Source: Pseudevernia furfuracea
Lineage: Eukaryota; Ascomycota; Lecanoromycetes; Lecanorales; Parmeliaceae
Length of the DNA: 64,000 nucleotides
Reading direction: 5' to 3'
Assembly: GCA_022315425.1 (NCBI GenBank)
Contig: JAIUPT010000022.1
Coordinates: 62,001-126,000 of the forward strand
Part shown: piece by piece, positions 22,713-35,975 of the stretch
Numbering within the stretch: position 1 is the first letter of the stretch
Layout of the letters: each line of letters begins with the position of its first letter
The notes under the pieces: generated by a model
The model's database searches: none
Seen by the model: the letters and a program-made list of their open reading frames with translations, nothing else
What the model was told of the DNA's origin: nothing
Position numbers and translations under genes: made by a program

Positions 22713-24400
22713 ATGGAGGCATTAGGTGGTGCTGCCAGTGTCGTTGGTGTAGTATCACTTTCTCTCCAGGTGTGCGAGGAACTCAAGAAATTTCAAGACT
22801 TCTGGCAGTCTGTGAAGGAAGCTCCAGATGACACTGTACACATCTCTACCGGATCCATCTTTTCACAACCTGGCTTACCATAATCGGAAATAACTATCAG
22901 CGGCATGGTTTCAAACACGGAGGTCCAGACGAGATCGCGGCAAACGATACGATGAAATTATGTCTGGCAACGGTTCACGATATGAGTGACGGAGTCAAGG
23001 ATCCAGAGCGCGGCTTATTCAGGGGCTCTTCGCCTAGACGGTGGGCGTCAGCAAAGTTCGTCTTTCGGAAGGACAGGCTAGAAAAGCTCACGAAACAAAT
23101 CGAGCGGATGAAAATGCTTCTCGTCATTGTACGGAGTTGTTACATCGGTTCAGAACCCGGTTCGATTGAAAGGCATTAGGATACAAAGACCAAATCTTAG
23201 CAGAGAAATGCAAGAGTCATACTTTAAGAGATTGAGGCCTAAAGACCCAGCGCTGCAAGCCATAAGCGATAGGCAGTATTTCGGCATCCCCACAATAGCT
23301 TCCGCAGACGAGGATCTAGTCATTGAGACTCGGCCGCTACAATCAACACCAAAATCACCGGATGAGCTGGAGCCATTGAATCCAACAGCATTGCCGCAAG
23401 CTCCTCGTCGGCCTAAGCATGGCACGACGCAGCAAGAGAGAGTTTACAACTTTGGTACTGCCGTGCCCAGACTCGTCACCACGGAACAGGAGTCGGTCAT
23501 TACAGACGAGTCTGGAAATGAACGAAGTATACCCGCACGTCGGACTCGCTATGATTTTCGCACAGCACAATGGCTGTGATCTCGCGGTTTCTCATGGCAA
23601 TCATTCGGCATGTACGGCAGCTGGCAGCACAGTTTTCCGTACAGTCCGGTACATCTCCGAGGATGCACTGATTGTGGACTTCTGTCTTGAAGGAGATATC
23701 GCAAATGTTCAGAAAACGTTTGACGAGGGTTTGGCGTCGCCATTTGATCGGGTGATGTATAGACATGAGAATAAACGGAAGTCTTTGGACGGGAGTGATA
23801 AAGTGAAGTCTACCTGCGAAGACTGGAGTTTGCTACATGTAAGTGGCAAAACCCTGCCAACAGGAAATCAACACTGACGGGCTATCGCGCTTCTAGCTTT
23901 CCATCGCTAACGGCCATGCGCAACTCTGCAAGTTCCTGATCGAGTGCAGTCTAGGGCACGGTAGTACGTCTGGTATGTCATGGTTAGGATTCACTGTGAA
24001 AACATTTCTTAGCTTCGATGTAGTTTACTGTACTGAAGGGATCCAATACCCTCTCTGGTGGGATCGTGGAGGCGGGATTGGACGGCATCTAATTCTGCGG
24101 CTCATCTTGACACCTTAAGGATTATGATCCATGAAGGGCAGTATGATTCCATCCAACGACACCAGCGTGATGCATCGTTTCCGGGGGTCGTCTACAGTAT
24201 CCCAAGGGCTTCTCGATCAGGATGAGTTCTTGATTAACCTTGAACAAAAGCGATACAACTCAAAGACCACCGCTGCTGCTCTGATCGCTTGAGATCATTC
24301 GAGTGCATCCAAATGCTTAGAAGCGGTAATCGCACGCGGGGTCGATGTGGAGGACGTAGCTAGATCTAGGATATTCGGTTCCGGCCTGTCGCTCGCTCAT
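22713..24400 (+). pseudogene. Decayed ankyrin-repeat protein gene
   Basis: The 5' end is clear: ATG at 22713 opens MEALGGAASVVGVVSLSLQ, the helical N-terminal domain used by many fungal NACHT/ankyrin proteins. Related pieces follow in other frames. One has WASAKFVFRKDRLEKLTKQIE (helical, near 23050), then an ordered segment QESYFKRLRPKDPALQA at 23210. Another carries EDWSLLH (23818-) joined over a possible intron to LSIANGHAQLCKFLIE, a textbook ankyrin repeat. A later piece at 24240-24360 reads SKTTAAALIA, then TGA, then DHSSASKCLEAVIARG, where the stop sits exactly where ankyrin repeats usually have Trp or Gly. The coding pieces need repeated frame changes and in-frame stops with few credible introns. 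The copy ends in poly-A/poly-G rich DNA near 24480. I read it as a pseudogene; exact borders are approximate. Confidence 0.65.
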
Positions 24401-27400
24401 AGAGCTGTACTTGCTATGATGCTCGTGGCTGACAATTCTCGATCTCCCCACCCAAACGTATCAAGGTGCTTTGTTGGAGAAAAAAAAAAAAAACACCGGG
24501 CGCGGTCCCCTCACTTTCTTTACAGGACCGTGGAAACTTGCAGGATGCGAGGATAAGAATGAACGGACGAGGAGGAAAAACTTGCTACTCTTGAAAAAAA
24601 AAAAGGGGGGGCCGCAAACGAAGGTTGTTGTTAGCCGAGGAAGGAAGGGAGGAAGCGATGAAGGGTCTTCATCCTATCTATCTCTCTGATGGGGCCCGGG
24701 GGGGGGGGGGGGGGAACCAGGGTGCTGGATGGAATTCGGAGGTGGGTTCGAAACGTGCGCGTGTTATGTATGGGGCCCGGAATAAAGGGGTGCGCTGTGG
24801 GTGGGATCGGAGTCATGAATCTGAGACGGGGAAGGGGGGATGGGAATGGGGTAGATAGGAACGGAGAGGAGAGGGGAGGATGACGGGAAAGAATGGAGGG
24901 TCGATTGGAAAGGTTAGACGTGCTCGAAACCAACGAATGTACACATGCCCGAGATTTCCGCTCCTCGAAACGAACTCTCTTCAAACAAAACAAAAGCTTC
25001 CGCCCAATCAGCCGTGAACAATGCTCACGCGTACCCGAATCCTTTCTCTCCACATACATATCATATCGTTCTCATGGCCTCCACCATCCCCTCTCTCTCT
25101 CACAAAGTAGGCAAGAATCGCCTCCTTGCAACGCCCACCCACGGATCCTCCTGATGAAAAAAAACGCGAGAGCACTCTAGACCTCGATCCTCTCCCCTCT
25201 CCCCTCGCCCTCGCCCTTTTCACCCTCAAAACCCTGCATCCACGAGCGCACCATGCGGCGTCCTCCTCCTCTCGGCCTTCCCATCCGATTTTCGGAGTCG
25301 AAAATTAATCCTCGACCGATAAGACTTCTTCTGGACCACTGCTCCTCTCAACAAAGGGTGCAAAAAAGAAACGACATCGACTCCCCTCCAGTGCTTCACG
25401 GAGAACAGTCTCGCCCACACGACGATGCGGATAACCCGAGCCTTAAACATGCGGGGCAGTAGATTTCGGCATCCGGAACCGGTTTGATGCGACCGCGACT
25501 TCGAGGGGGGTTCCTTCCCGGATACGTGTGATGGGGCGGCGCCAGGGGGTTGGAGATGTGGTAGCGGCGGGGCCTTAAGGAGACGGTGTCGCATTGGGGG
25601 GGGGGGGAACAAGCGTGACGTGACGGCAATGAAACGTGCATTCGATGAATGAAAACGGCCTGGATCGAACATTGGCTTCGGGTGGTGCGTCGCGCGGGCG
25701 TTTCGCAGCGGCTTCCGGGTGAGCTCGTGCGCATGGTTCCGGCGATCACCGCGCGCGTAGTTCGAGGCAGAAGGGGGGAGCAGATGGACATTGTGACGAC
25801 CCTTGCTCGAACTGGAGAGAGAGAAAAGTTCTCTTGGCCCGGGCTTATGGGAAGGCCTTGCCCAACCCACAAGATTTCAATATTGGCGGAAATCCCGTCA
25901 AAGGGTGGTAACGAGAGATCAAGTCTGGATCCACCATCGACATTTTCTGCGAGTGATCGTTTCGATCCCAAAACCAAAACAGGTGACTGAAGGGGATCGT
26001 CTATCATTCGGGCCTTTGTCGCGGTAACAAGGTACTCTCACGGTTGCCGGGGGTCATGAAAGGTCTACCAATTAATAACGCTAGAACAGCACATGTTAGG
26101 CCGAACGCGCGAAGCACCGTCCAACCGCCTCTGCCCTCGTGACACGAGGAGCGATTTTGAAATGAAAACTTGTTGCAAAATTGAAGGAAAACTATAAATC
26201 GGATGATCTATGCGGAGTAACTAAGACGTAAGACGATGCAAATGCGGGGGATCCAAGAGGGACGTCAAAAGAGAGCAAGAGGACATGGCAAAAAGAGGCC
26301 AACCAATGATTTAAACCAAAGCACCGCCACATCACCGTGTCACTCCTACCAAGGAATGTTTTTTCTTTCTTTCTTTCTTTTTCCAGCTCTGGCCGAACGT
26401 GTACTTGCCCTCCAGATCAAACAAAGCGCGAGACTCGGGCACTCGTCGCAGAAAATCAGGGAAAAAGCAGGGCCTACCCATCTGCAAACCCTTCCTACCT
26501 TAAGTCACAATTGCGACGGGTATGATAGAAGATTTATGAGACGTGGCGAGGCGAGTCGATGCTAGTTGGGTATAAAAGACGTGTCCCACCAGCTCTGCGG
26601 AAGCGGCCGGATGGTACGAGTAACCTAGGGGACAAGACCACCACCACCAGACACCGCGGCTGAAAGGCTGCCGTGTGTACGTTTTTTGCTGCGCCTTCCG
26701 CCCACCATTCAGCCATTACGAAATGAAAATGTCCGAGGGCCACGTTTTTTCTCCCGCCACTTGGAGAAGGCGATTTATTTATTTTTATTTTTATTGTTAT
26801 TGCCGGTGAAATACGAAAGGGAATTGGCTCGGCATTACTCCGTACCCTTCCTTCCTCTCTCATTGAGCCCCTCGAATGCTACTTATGAGGCACACAGCCC
26901 TCCAGGTCTTGTCATGGTTTGGCAGCGACGAGGTATATGCTCCATGTCCCAATCCTGTTCCTCGCCTAACCGCCCCAAGTCGTGGAGCTAGAATGGTTCA
27001 CCTGGAGTCGCATAGAGGCAGTGAGGAGTGGAACATGGAACAGCAGTGACTTTGAAGTTCAAGACATAGAGCAGTGAGTGAATCGGGTAGATTCCCGGTA
27101 TTGTAATGGGGGGGTTCAGAGTACGAGTACGACAGAAGAGCAGGGGGTGGGTTGTATGTATCATGTACGGAGCCTTCCGCCATCCGCCATCCGCCATCCG
27201 AGAAAGATCGGTCCCGACTCCCAGCAGCACCAACCACACCTCGCACGGGGTCGGAGTGGCGGTCGTACCTAAAGTGACAGACGCTAATGCAAGCCACCCG
27301 AATATTCAAGCCCAATACAGAACATGATGGACAATTATCCCCCCTCACCCGTGACCCGTTTACCGAATGCGCAGATTGTGCGAGCCAGAAAGGAGCGGCA

Positions 27401-27973
27401 CGTGATGATTAAGCAGGGGTCTACAGGCCGCGCATCTCCGAGGGAGGTCGCTTTCGTCTCTAGCGCAGCCCTGTCATGTTTTAGCTGGCACGCTTTTACA
27501 CTTTTCCGCTTTTTGGTCTAAACTGTAAAGACGGGTGTGGTAAGGTGTATTATTAGCTTTGCGTGAATTTATCTACGAGTATCACTGATGAAGTTATGAA
27601 CTTATGATCAAGACGCATGGTCGAATAATACGGCGATATACCGAGTACATGAGTACATGTACATGTATTAATATGCACGGGTCATATCGATCATGCATCA
27701 TGCCAGGCAGTGCATAGAGGTACAGTATCAGGGTAAAAGCAAATCGCGGCGGAGCATTCATCCTCCTCCCTCCGACTTTCCGATGTATTAGCTATGACAC
27801 AATGTCTCGTCATTGCGTGATATAATATCAATTCAATCTCCAATTTCCATTCCCATTCCCATTCATTGCAATTTTACTGCTCCCTCTCCTTCTCTACCCT
27901 TCCTCCCCCGTCTCCATTCACATCCCCAGTGATTCATCGGATTCATCTCCATTGACCACGGTTCATCCTCATC
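24401..27973. other. Gene-poor region rich in homopolymers
   Basis: No gene is recognised over 3.6 kb. Homopolymer runs stand out: poly-A at 24479-24491 and 24593-24604, poly-G at 24700-24714 and about 25597-25608. The rest has purine/pyrimidine-biased blocks (24600-25220) that leave long but meaningless frames, such as 25226-25870 (-). Just upstream of 27974 a CT-rich stretch with repeated 'ccattcccattcc' (27845-27960) looks like the promoter of the next gene. Confidence 0.5.
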
Positions 27974-29113
27974 ATGCATTTCACCTCATCGTCAACATTG
28001 CTAGCTCTCTCCATCGCAGCAGCCGGTGTCGCCGCGACTCCCTTCAAGTTCCCACTACCAGATGGTTTCCCGAATCCCAGCCCTGCCCAGCTCGCCATGA
28101 TTGAGAAGGAAGCCGGAGGCTCACTACCCAACGGTCCACTCCCGACCATGCTCAAAAGCGCCGGAATCACCACACTGCAACTCCTCGCACTCAACGAGAT
28201 ATTCGAAGTCGCCTATTTCACCGAGCTGCTCGCCAATGTCACCAACGATGTCCCTGGCTACGACGCCAAAGCCATCGCACCCTTGGACAAAACGTACGTG
28301 GTGGATACCCTCACCACGGTCGCAAATGTAAGCAACATGGACATCTAGCCCGAACAGCATTCATGTGCGCTTGTTCCGTATGCTGACCGTGGCCCACAGC
28401 AAGAGAAACTGCATGCCGCAGGCGTAAACGGCGTCCTCATGAGCGCCAACCAATCCGCCATCAAGCCCTGCGAATACCAATTCCCCGTCACCAGCTTCAT
28501 CCAAGCCATCGCCCTCGCCCAAACCTTCACCGACATCGTCCTCGGCACCCTGCCCGAGGCCCAAGCCATCTTCGCCGCCGACGCCGGCGACGAGAGCCCG
28601 CTGGTCCCGCTCTTCGGCGCCGTGCTGGCCCAGGAAGGCGAGCAGGTGGGCTTCTACCGCTTCGCGCAGAAGAAGGTGCCGTCCGCCGCGCCCTTCCTGA
28701 CGGGGGGGTCGCCCAGCTTCGCCTTCACCGCGATCCAAATGTTCATCGTGCCCGGCTCGTGCCCGCAGCCGCTCTCGGCCGTGAACCTGACCACCTTCGG
28801 CCCCCTGGCCGTCGTCAACGCGCCCATGGCGAAGAACATGACGCTGCAGTTCGCCGTGCCCGGGCCCGTCAGCCCGTTCAACAACTCCATCGTCTACCTC
28901 TCCGGCGCCAACCTGCCGGTGACGGTCCCCATCTCCAACGTGAGCGCCACGGCCGGCAAGAGCATGTTCAGCGCCAGTTTCCCGTTCGCGTCCGGCTTCG
29001 CCAACGGCTTGACCATTGCGGCGTTGGTCAAGGGGGCCGGTCAGACCTTTACGAGTAACGACGCCGTTGCCGCGGCCACGGTGTACGGACCGGGTCTCAT
29101 TGAAGTCAACTGA
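27974..29113 (+). CDS. Secreted ferritin-like protein, Rds1/late sexual development type
   Basis: Exon 1 is 27974-28327. The intron is 28328-28399 (72 nt; GTAAGC donor, GCTGACC branch, CACAG acceptor). Exon 2 is 28400-29113, and the phase 0 join gives 355 aa. Residues 1-21 are a signal peptide. The body is the ferritin-like helical domain (Ferritin_2) of the fungal stress-response Rds1 and 'late sexual development' proteins. It includes LQLLALNEIFEVAYFTELL with the Glu expected in helix 1, YDAKAIAPLD, and an LAQEGEQVGFYR helix carrying the second Glu pair. The C-terminal 130 residues are a beta-rich domain with several N-glycosylation sites. Members are extracellular or cell-wall proteins linked to development or stress. 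Metal binding is inferred from the Glu/His helices, not shown. GC-rich codon use in exon 2 is marked compared with the surrounding AT-rich DNA. Confidence 0.85.
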
Positions 29114-31025
29114 GGGGGGGGTTTTTTTCATAATACTGCTGGGTGCATAGCGTGGTTTCATCATCACACGATCCCTTTTTTTTTTTCCAAAAAGCCTTCT
29201 GTGTAAAATAATTCTAATATCCATCCATCCATCATCATCATCATCATCGCTCCATCCATCAGCCAGCCAGCCCAAAATCACCAGAAGCTAAGCTTAATTC
29301 CCCTGCTCGCATGCAAATCGGTGTTCCACACTCACGGTGTCCCTAATTCTAATTCCAAGAAAGAAAGATGGGAGTCACAGTCTCACTTTGTTTGTGCGCG
29401 CACAAACGCCGGGCCGGGGGCAGGAACAGAACAGAAAAACCCTCACTCACGCATCAGCTAGCTAGCTAGCTAGCTTAGCTGGCTGGGGTTTCGATTTCCA
29501 TAAATTGATTGATTGATTGATTTGGGGGACCGAACAGAAACGGGGAACGGAGTCACAATCCGGAGTCACAACAATAAGTAGGAACTAAAATCGCTAATAT
29601 CAATCAAAGCAAAAGCCCCAAAAAGCAAAAGTTCCCAAAAAGAAGCCAAAAAAAAAAAAACAAAAGGTCGACCGCAGAGCGCGCCGAGCGCCGTACGCGC
29701 ATGATGGTTCGAAAACGGGGGGGGGGGGGCCTTCCCTCCCTTTCGGTTTCCCCCGATTTGTGATGAGTGAGGATTCTCGTGCGTGTGTGTGTGTGTGTGT
29801 GTGTGTGTATAGGATACTATGTACAGTGATTCATTCAGACTAGTCGAGAAAGATGCTGTCTGTCTACATTTTTTGTTGTTTTTTGTTTTTATTTTTGTTT
29901 TTGTTTTTGTTTTTTTTTTGCTGGCCCAATCGAAGCTGTTTCTCTAAGTGAGTAACATACACAATGGTAACGGAAAAGCCGGTAAAAGTAGTCAGGTAGT
30001 TAAGGTAAGGAAGGTAAGGAAGGTATCTTCTTTCTTCCATCTTACTCCGTACATATGCGGTTGGTTAAACTCTGAATTTAATATCAATATCAACATCAAC
30101 ATCAACATCAACATCAACATCAACGCTGCTCAGCTCAGCGACTGGGGGGGGGGGGGGGGGCGGAAGTGATTATTATTGTCGGGAAACCCTTGATGACTTT
30201 ATTTATACTGTGCTGTGCTGTGCTGTGCTATGCTATGCTATGCTGTGTTGTACCTGTAACTTGTTCTGTGAAGACCACCCGAGCGTCTCGAGGGAAAGGG
30301 CAAGGGCAAGAGAGGTACGAACTACATAGAGTACTCATAAGGAGGCCCCCCCCCCCTTCCTGAGCGGGCGGAGGGGAAAAGTTCAGCGCTTTGTTATGTC
30401 GTGAGGCGCGGAATTATACATGGACTGAACGTTCTATCTAGAGTAGAGTAGTCTCCCTTCCATAGTCTCGGTCATTCTGATTTGTCCGGAGATGCCGCGC
30501 ATCTTCAGTCACGCTTGACGGGCGGACTTGGCTGCGTTCCCCGGGTGGCACCGTGGCACCAGTGGCGTTTCGTTTCTTGCCTTCCTCAACAGGCAGGTGT
30601 ATTGATTGCATTGCCCCCCATGTGCTCACAAGCTCGCGTCTTTTGGATACGCTGATAGGACGACGCCTGATGACGTCTCAGGTACGGATGTACTGTATGT
30701 CTCTGTCAGGCACGTTGAAATCGATTGGATAAGAAGAGAAACATCTCGGACCTGATCGGCAATATCTCTGCTCCATTAGTTCCCACTTGGACTCGATGAG
30801 TGCCATCATGACTGCGCATGTGGAAGCTCCATCCTTCATCTTGGAAGCTACCGAGGCCATAGGCGAGCATGGCCCAGATCCTCTCTTCCGAGCACATGTG
30901 CCTCCCGCATACCTCATGGAGCGATCAAAATATCTATATCTATATCTATATCAATTGCCTTGCATATCCTCCCTTTTCAATACCCTCCAATTACATCTTC
31001 ATCTCATCCAAGGCCACTCACAGCA
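29114..31025. other. Repeat-rich intergenic region
   Basis: No gene is recognised. Tandem repeats in order are (ATCC/ATC)n at 29220-29260, (GCTA)n at 29457-29476, (TTGA)n at 29505-29521, poly-A at 29648-29660 and poly-G at 29718-29729. They continue with (GT)n at 29782-29808, T-rich (T5G)n at 29870-29920, (ATCAAC)n at 30080-30124, poly-G at 30146-30160 and (GCTGT/GCTAT)n at 30208-30247. The last 130 bp before 31026 contain a (TATATC)n run and pyrimidine-rich sequence, probably the RNase promoter and 5' leader. Confidence 0.65.
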
Positions 31026-31976
31026 ATGCCTTCCTACACTTCATTCCTCTCTTCGGCCCTTGGGGCGCTCCTCCTGTCGAGTCCCGCTCTCGCTTTCTCG
31101 GAGCAATGCACCACTTTCGAATACCCCTTGAGTTGCCACAACAAGAGCGCCGTCGCCAACACATGCTGCTTCAACTATCCCGGTGGTCTCCTGCTGCAGA
31201 CGCAGTTCTGGGACACGGACCCCGCTACAGGTCCAGCGGACCATTGGACAGTCCACGGCCTATGGTAACTGGTCACCTCCCGCCCGCCCCTCTCTCTCCA
31301 TACTAACAGACCGCGTGTCTCAGGCCCGACGAATGCAACGGATCCTACCAACAATACTGCGACGAAAGCCGCCAGTACAAGAACATCACCCAAATCCTCG
31401 AACACTTCAACCGCTACGACCTGCTGGACTACATGTCCGTCTACTGGAAAGACTACGGAGGCAACGACGAGTCGTTCTGGGAGCACGAATGGGGCAAGCA
31501 CGGCACCTGCATCAGCACCTTCGACACCACCTGCTACACCGACTACGTGCCCACGCAAGAGGTGGTGGATTACTTCCAAAAGACACTCCAGCTGTTCTCC
31601 GTGCTGGACACCTACACTTTCCTCAAGGACGCCGGCATCGTGCCCAGCGCCACGCGAACCTACACCTATGCCGAGATCCGGAAAGCGTTGGTGCGGGATC
31701 GCCACGTCAACGCGACGATCGAGTGCAGCGGTGCCAACTCGACCGAGCTCGATGAGGTGTACTATTACTACAACGTGTACGGAAGCGCGCAGGATGGGAC
31801 CTATATACCGGCGCAGCCTGGTGAGAATATCCTCGTCTCTGATGTAATAATATATGTATGACTGACGTACGTATGCAGATGCGAATTCCTCCAGCTGTCC
31901 TACAACTGGGATCCACTACCTGCCCAAGAATCTCACGAGCACGCCGAAGCAGAACGGGACCTACAAGTTCCTGTAG
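31026..31976 (+). CDS. Secreted ribonuclease T2
   Basis: Exons are 31026-31264, 31324-31820 and 31879-31976. Introns of 59 and 58 nt have good donors (GTAACT, GTGAGA), and phases close for 277 aa. A signal peptide covers residues 1-24. The two catalytic blocks of the T2 family are intact: CAS I HWTVHGLWP (residues 73-81, catalytic His77, split by intron 1) and CAS II FWEHEWGKHGTC (131-142, Glu135 and His139). Ten or more cysteines (for example C28, C37, C47, C48, C142) fit the disulfide-rich fungal T2 fold, and several N-glycosylation sites are present. The enzyme cleaves single-stranded RNA through 2',3'-cyclic phosphate intermediates, without strict base choice. It acts outside the cell or in the vacuole. 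The length is normal for the short fungal form without a C-terminal extension. Confidence 0.95.
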
Positions 31977-33237
31977 AATGGCGCTTTGATGTGAATCACG
32001 TGGTGGGAAAAAGCAATTATGAAATGAGTTGGCAACGAGAAGGTATATAAAAAAGTGTGATGTAATACAATGTAACACAACAAAATACAATACAATACAA
32101 TACAATACAACAGTCGATCGGATTGACAATTCACATCGCAATACCATCAATCCAGCTATGAATTACTACAACGTCCAATACTACCAACTCATTCACTCAC
32201 TTCAAGCCTCGCCACGGATCCACCCTCACCATCCTCAAACAAATCCGTCCCCCTCCTCACCTCCCTCTTTCGAAACCCCAAAAAAACTCCCTGGCGCCAA
32301 ATCAACACAACCCCCTGTTACGAGCGTACCCCGCATCCCTTTGACACACCTTCCTTTGTCCCTCTGACACTTCCCTTTTAGGCTTAGCGTGCCTTGGCAG
32401 GTTCACTCCGCCATACATATATGGCCTTCCCTTTCAGTCCATGCCTCGTTGCTTCTCATCCAGTTGTCTTCTTCAATACACCTACCTCTACATGACTTGA
32501 CTCTGTGCTAATTCTGACACTATAACTACATCACCCCCAACTCACTCCATTCGTGACAGCAAGCGAATTCAAAGAAGTTGACTGACAGGAGCTTTATCAA
32601 GAGACTGAGTGAGATCAAGACACCTTCACCGGTTAATATCAATATCGACCATTGAGATAGGATACCTTTGAGTCCGGCCACCAGACGACAAGGGGAATCA
32701 AAGAGCTATTTAGACAGCGGCACCGCCTTGTGCACAGTGAGCAAGGATAGAGAAGTCACTGGATCATTCGTACGGCTAGGGAATCAGAAATCAGAAAGAA
32801 GTCGTCAAAACCAAAACCACACACCTCCTCACAGTGAGCCTGCTACAAGGCAACGAGATCAGACCCGAAAATACCAAAACACAACAGCAAACGGACGACC
32901 TCTTCATTGAGCATGTCGGCCACATAACACAGGGTTTTCACGGCGCCCAATTCGGTCAACAGACCCTCTTCACAGGACCCTCCGCAAGAAAAACCTTCTC
33001 TGGGCGGATCCTCCTTCACTGCCCGCAAATTCAACCCCGCCTGGGCTTCACACCTGAATTTCTCAACACATCACTCACCGCAAACAACAATTCTTCAGAG
33101 CATTCACATTCTTTGCGGGGGTGTCAAACGGTCAGCAACCAAGGAAATTTGGGTGGAAACAAAAGAAAAATCGGTATCCCCGCAGCATCTCCAACAATGA
33201 CTTCTTTCTTCACTCAGCCATTTACCTCTACGTTAAA
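31977..33237. other. Intergenic, no gene recognised
   Basis: There is a short (TACAA)n run at 32084-32108 just after the RNase gene. The rest is C/A-rich on the + strand. Frames at 32668-33382 have low-complexity translations without motifs. Confidence 0.5.
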
Positions 33238-33577
33238 CACCCAAATAATATTCCCCCTCATCGACGTCGAAATTCTTCTTCTTCTTCTAGGCCTGATTCG
33301 CAGGTCACACTCTCCTACATATCGCCGCGGCCAGCCCTACCTTTGCATTCGAAGACCTACATATCAAAATTCTCACGACTAAATTCGCCTTCGCTCCGCA
33401 TGTTCGGACACCCAAATACATTCCCCCTCATCGACGTCGAAATTCTTCTTCTTCTTCTAGGCCTGATTCGCAGGTCACACTCTCCTACATATCGCCGCGG
33501 CCAGCCCTACCTTTGCATTCGAAGACCTACATATCAAAATTCTCACAATCAAATTCGCCTCCGCTCCGCATATTCGG
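33238..33577. repeat. 170-bp tandem duplication
   Basis: Two head-to-tail copies, 33238-33408 and 33409-33577, are almost identical; I count roughly eight differences, including one single-base indel near the start. Each copy contains a (TTC)n tract followed by the same block beginning TAGGCCTGATTCGCAGG. Because only a handful of bases differ, the duplication is young relative to the surrounding repeats. Confidence 0.9.
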
Positions 33578-33639
33578 TAGACTCTTTATCCTAGTCTACT
33601 CATATCTCTATGATACTCCCAGACCTGGTCCTGACAGTT

Positions 33640-34155
33640 CACTTCGTTATATTTATATCATACTTATACTTATTATTTATACTTATACTTGCGTAATTAC
33701 TTATTTATTATTTATATTTATACTTATTATATATTATTTATCACGTATATATATTATTTATTTTATATATTTATATTTATTATTTATTTATATTTATATT
33801 TATATTTATTATTTATTATTTATACTTATACTTATTATTTATATATATATTTATATATTTATATATTATTTATACTTATATTTATTATTTATACTTATTA
33901 TTTATTATTTATTATTTATTACGTATACGTATTACTATTATTTATATTTATACTTATTACTTATTATACGTATTATTTATTATTTATACTTATATTTATA
34001 TTTATACTTATTAATTATTAATTAGTAATTATATTTATACGTATTACGTATACTTATTACTTATTACTTATTATATATATTTATTATATATATTTATATT
34101 TATATTTTTATTTTTATTTTTATTTATATTTATACGTATTTATATTTATATATAT
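33640..34155. repeat. 500-bp AT-only degenerate array (TTATAT/TTATTTA)
   Basis: The stretch is almost entirely A and T, built of TTATATTTA, TTATTTA and TACTTATAC blocks with scattered C/G in 'acgtat'. It gives long Tyr/Ile/Leu-rich frames that mimic membrane proteins. It directly follows the 170-bp duplication. Confidence 0.9.
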
Positions 34156-34848
34156 TTTCTTAAAGAGTTACGAATTAAGACGCAGCAAATTAATAAAATA
34201 GTAAACTAGTAAACTAGCAAACTAGCAAAATAGCTTAAAAGCGATAGATAGATAGAGTTAGTTATCTAACTACTCATCTATTCATCTATTCATCTATTTA
34301 TCGTGCATCGTGCATAGATAGATATATGCTCCGATCGGATTTTCACGAATTTGAAATATAGTGTAATATGATTTGATTTGATATGATACGTTTGCGAAGC
34401 ATAACGTGAACAGAAGGAAGTGAGAGAAAGAGAGAGAAAGGAAGAGAAGAGGAAAGAAGCGAGAGAAGAGAAGCGAAAAGAATAAGTGAGTGTGAATGTG
34501 TTAATTGATTGATTGAGTTGAATTAGTTTGATTGAAATTTGATTCACTGTTGAATGATGTTAAATAATGTTTTTGTGATTCTTGCGTGCGGATGGGGGAG
34601 TGGATTGGAGTGGAGTAAACTATGTATATACATATATATATGTGTGTGTGTGTATGTGTATGTGTGTGTTTGTGAGGGAGATGAGGACTCAGATGTAGGT
34701 GGAGATGTAGAAAGGGCGTTGATTTCCTTTCGCTGCGGCTTTGGTTTTGCCTTTGGTTCTTTCTGGTTTCGGGCTTTGGGCTTTGATTTCATCGATGCTC
34801 CTCTTTAGAGAGAGAAAGAATGGAGAAGGAGAGGATAAGGAGGATATG

Positions 34849-34955
34849 GAGAAGGAGAAGGAGAAGGAGAAGGAGAAGGAGAAGGAGAAGGAGAAGGAGA
34901 AGGAGAAGGAGAAGGAGAAGGAGAAGGAGAAGGAGAAGGAGAAGGAGAAAGAGGA
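34849..34955. repeat. (GAGAAG)n array
   Basis: About 17 nearly perfect hexamers, all purine on the + strand, would read as Glu-Lys repeats on + and Ser-Phe, Pro-Ser or Leu-Leu repeats on -. The flanks degrade to GAGAAA/GAAGAG, as expected for an aging array. Confidence 0.9.
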
Positions 34956-35709
34956 AGAGAAAGAGAAAAAGAAAGAAGAGGGAGATGAAAAGGGAAAAGG
35001 AGAGGGAGAAGAAGAATAATAGCATCGACAATGCGGTAGCTGAAGCTGATTGAGACGGGACGGGATACATGCGTTCGATGGGTCGTGAGAAGGGAGAAGG
35101 GAAGAGAAAAGAGGAAAGAGAGAGTTGGGGATTGAATGATTAGGATGCAGGGTGTAGCGAGGAGGGATGGTCGATACGTGATTAAAGAAGAAAAGGCGAT
35201 AGGCGATGTGGCAGGATGATGAGAGGGATGTTGAACACAGAGAGAGAGAAAAAGAGAGAGATGAATATACATACAAAAATACATATATATCGACCATGGC
35301 AACAAGAACGCAAAGAAAACCAAGAATCTTATCCGATTAGCCGAACCGAACCCATCAACCCCCTCCCCACCCCCCCCCGCCACAGTTCCTCGCCAGAAGA
35401 CGCGGAAAAGAAAGCAAGGAAGAGTAAGTAGGAGAAAGGGGGAAAACGGGGCACGCTTCCCTCATTCAACGCCCGTCAAAACCCCCCTCTCAAATCCTCT
35501 CTCTCGTGCTCTTAGAACGACATAAAAAGAGATCTACAAAGTTAAGACAAAGATATCCCTTGATCGTAGCATAGAAATCCCACCTCTCTCAGCTCCAGCA
35601 GAGAAGTGTTGAAGCGTGACGGAGAAGATGGGTAGTCAACTCTCCGAGATTGAAGTTCTAGGATTTGTAAAAAAGGATAGGTCGGTTGTCGATGTTGATA
35701 GGTGGGTTC

Positions 35710-35975
<266 letters not shown>

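Noticed and set aside
24690..26007. Long frames of 140-214 codons on both strands
   Set aside because: Composition-biased (poly-G, CT-rich) sequence with overlapping frames on both strands, no motif, no introns making better proteins.
32668..33594. Hypothetical gene overlapping the 170-bp duplication
   Set aside because: Frames repeat with the duplication, have no recognisable domain, and end in the AT array.
33513..34025. Tyr/Ile/Leu-rich frames resembling multi-pass membrane proteins
   Set aside because: They translate a pure A/T repeat array; codon use is entirely dictated by the repeat.
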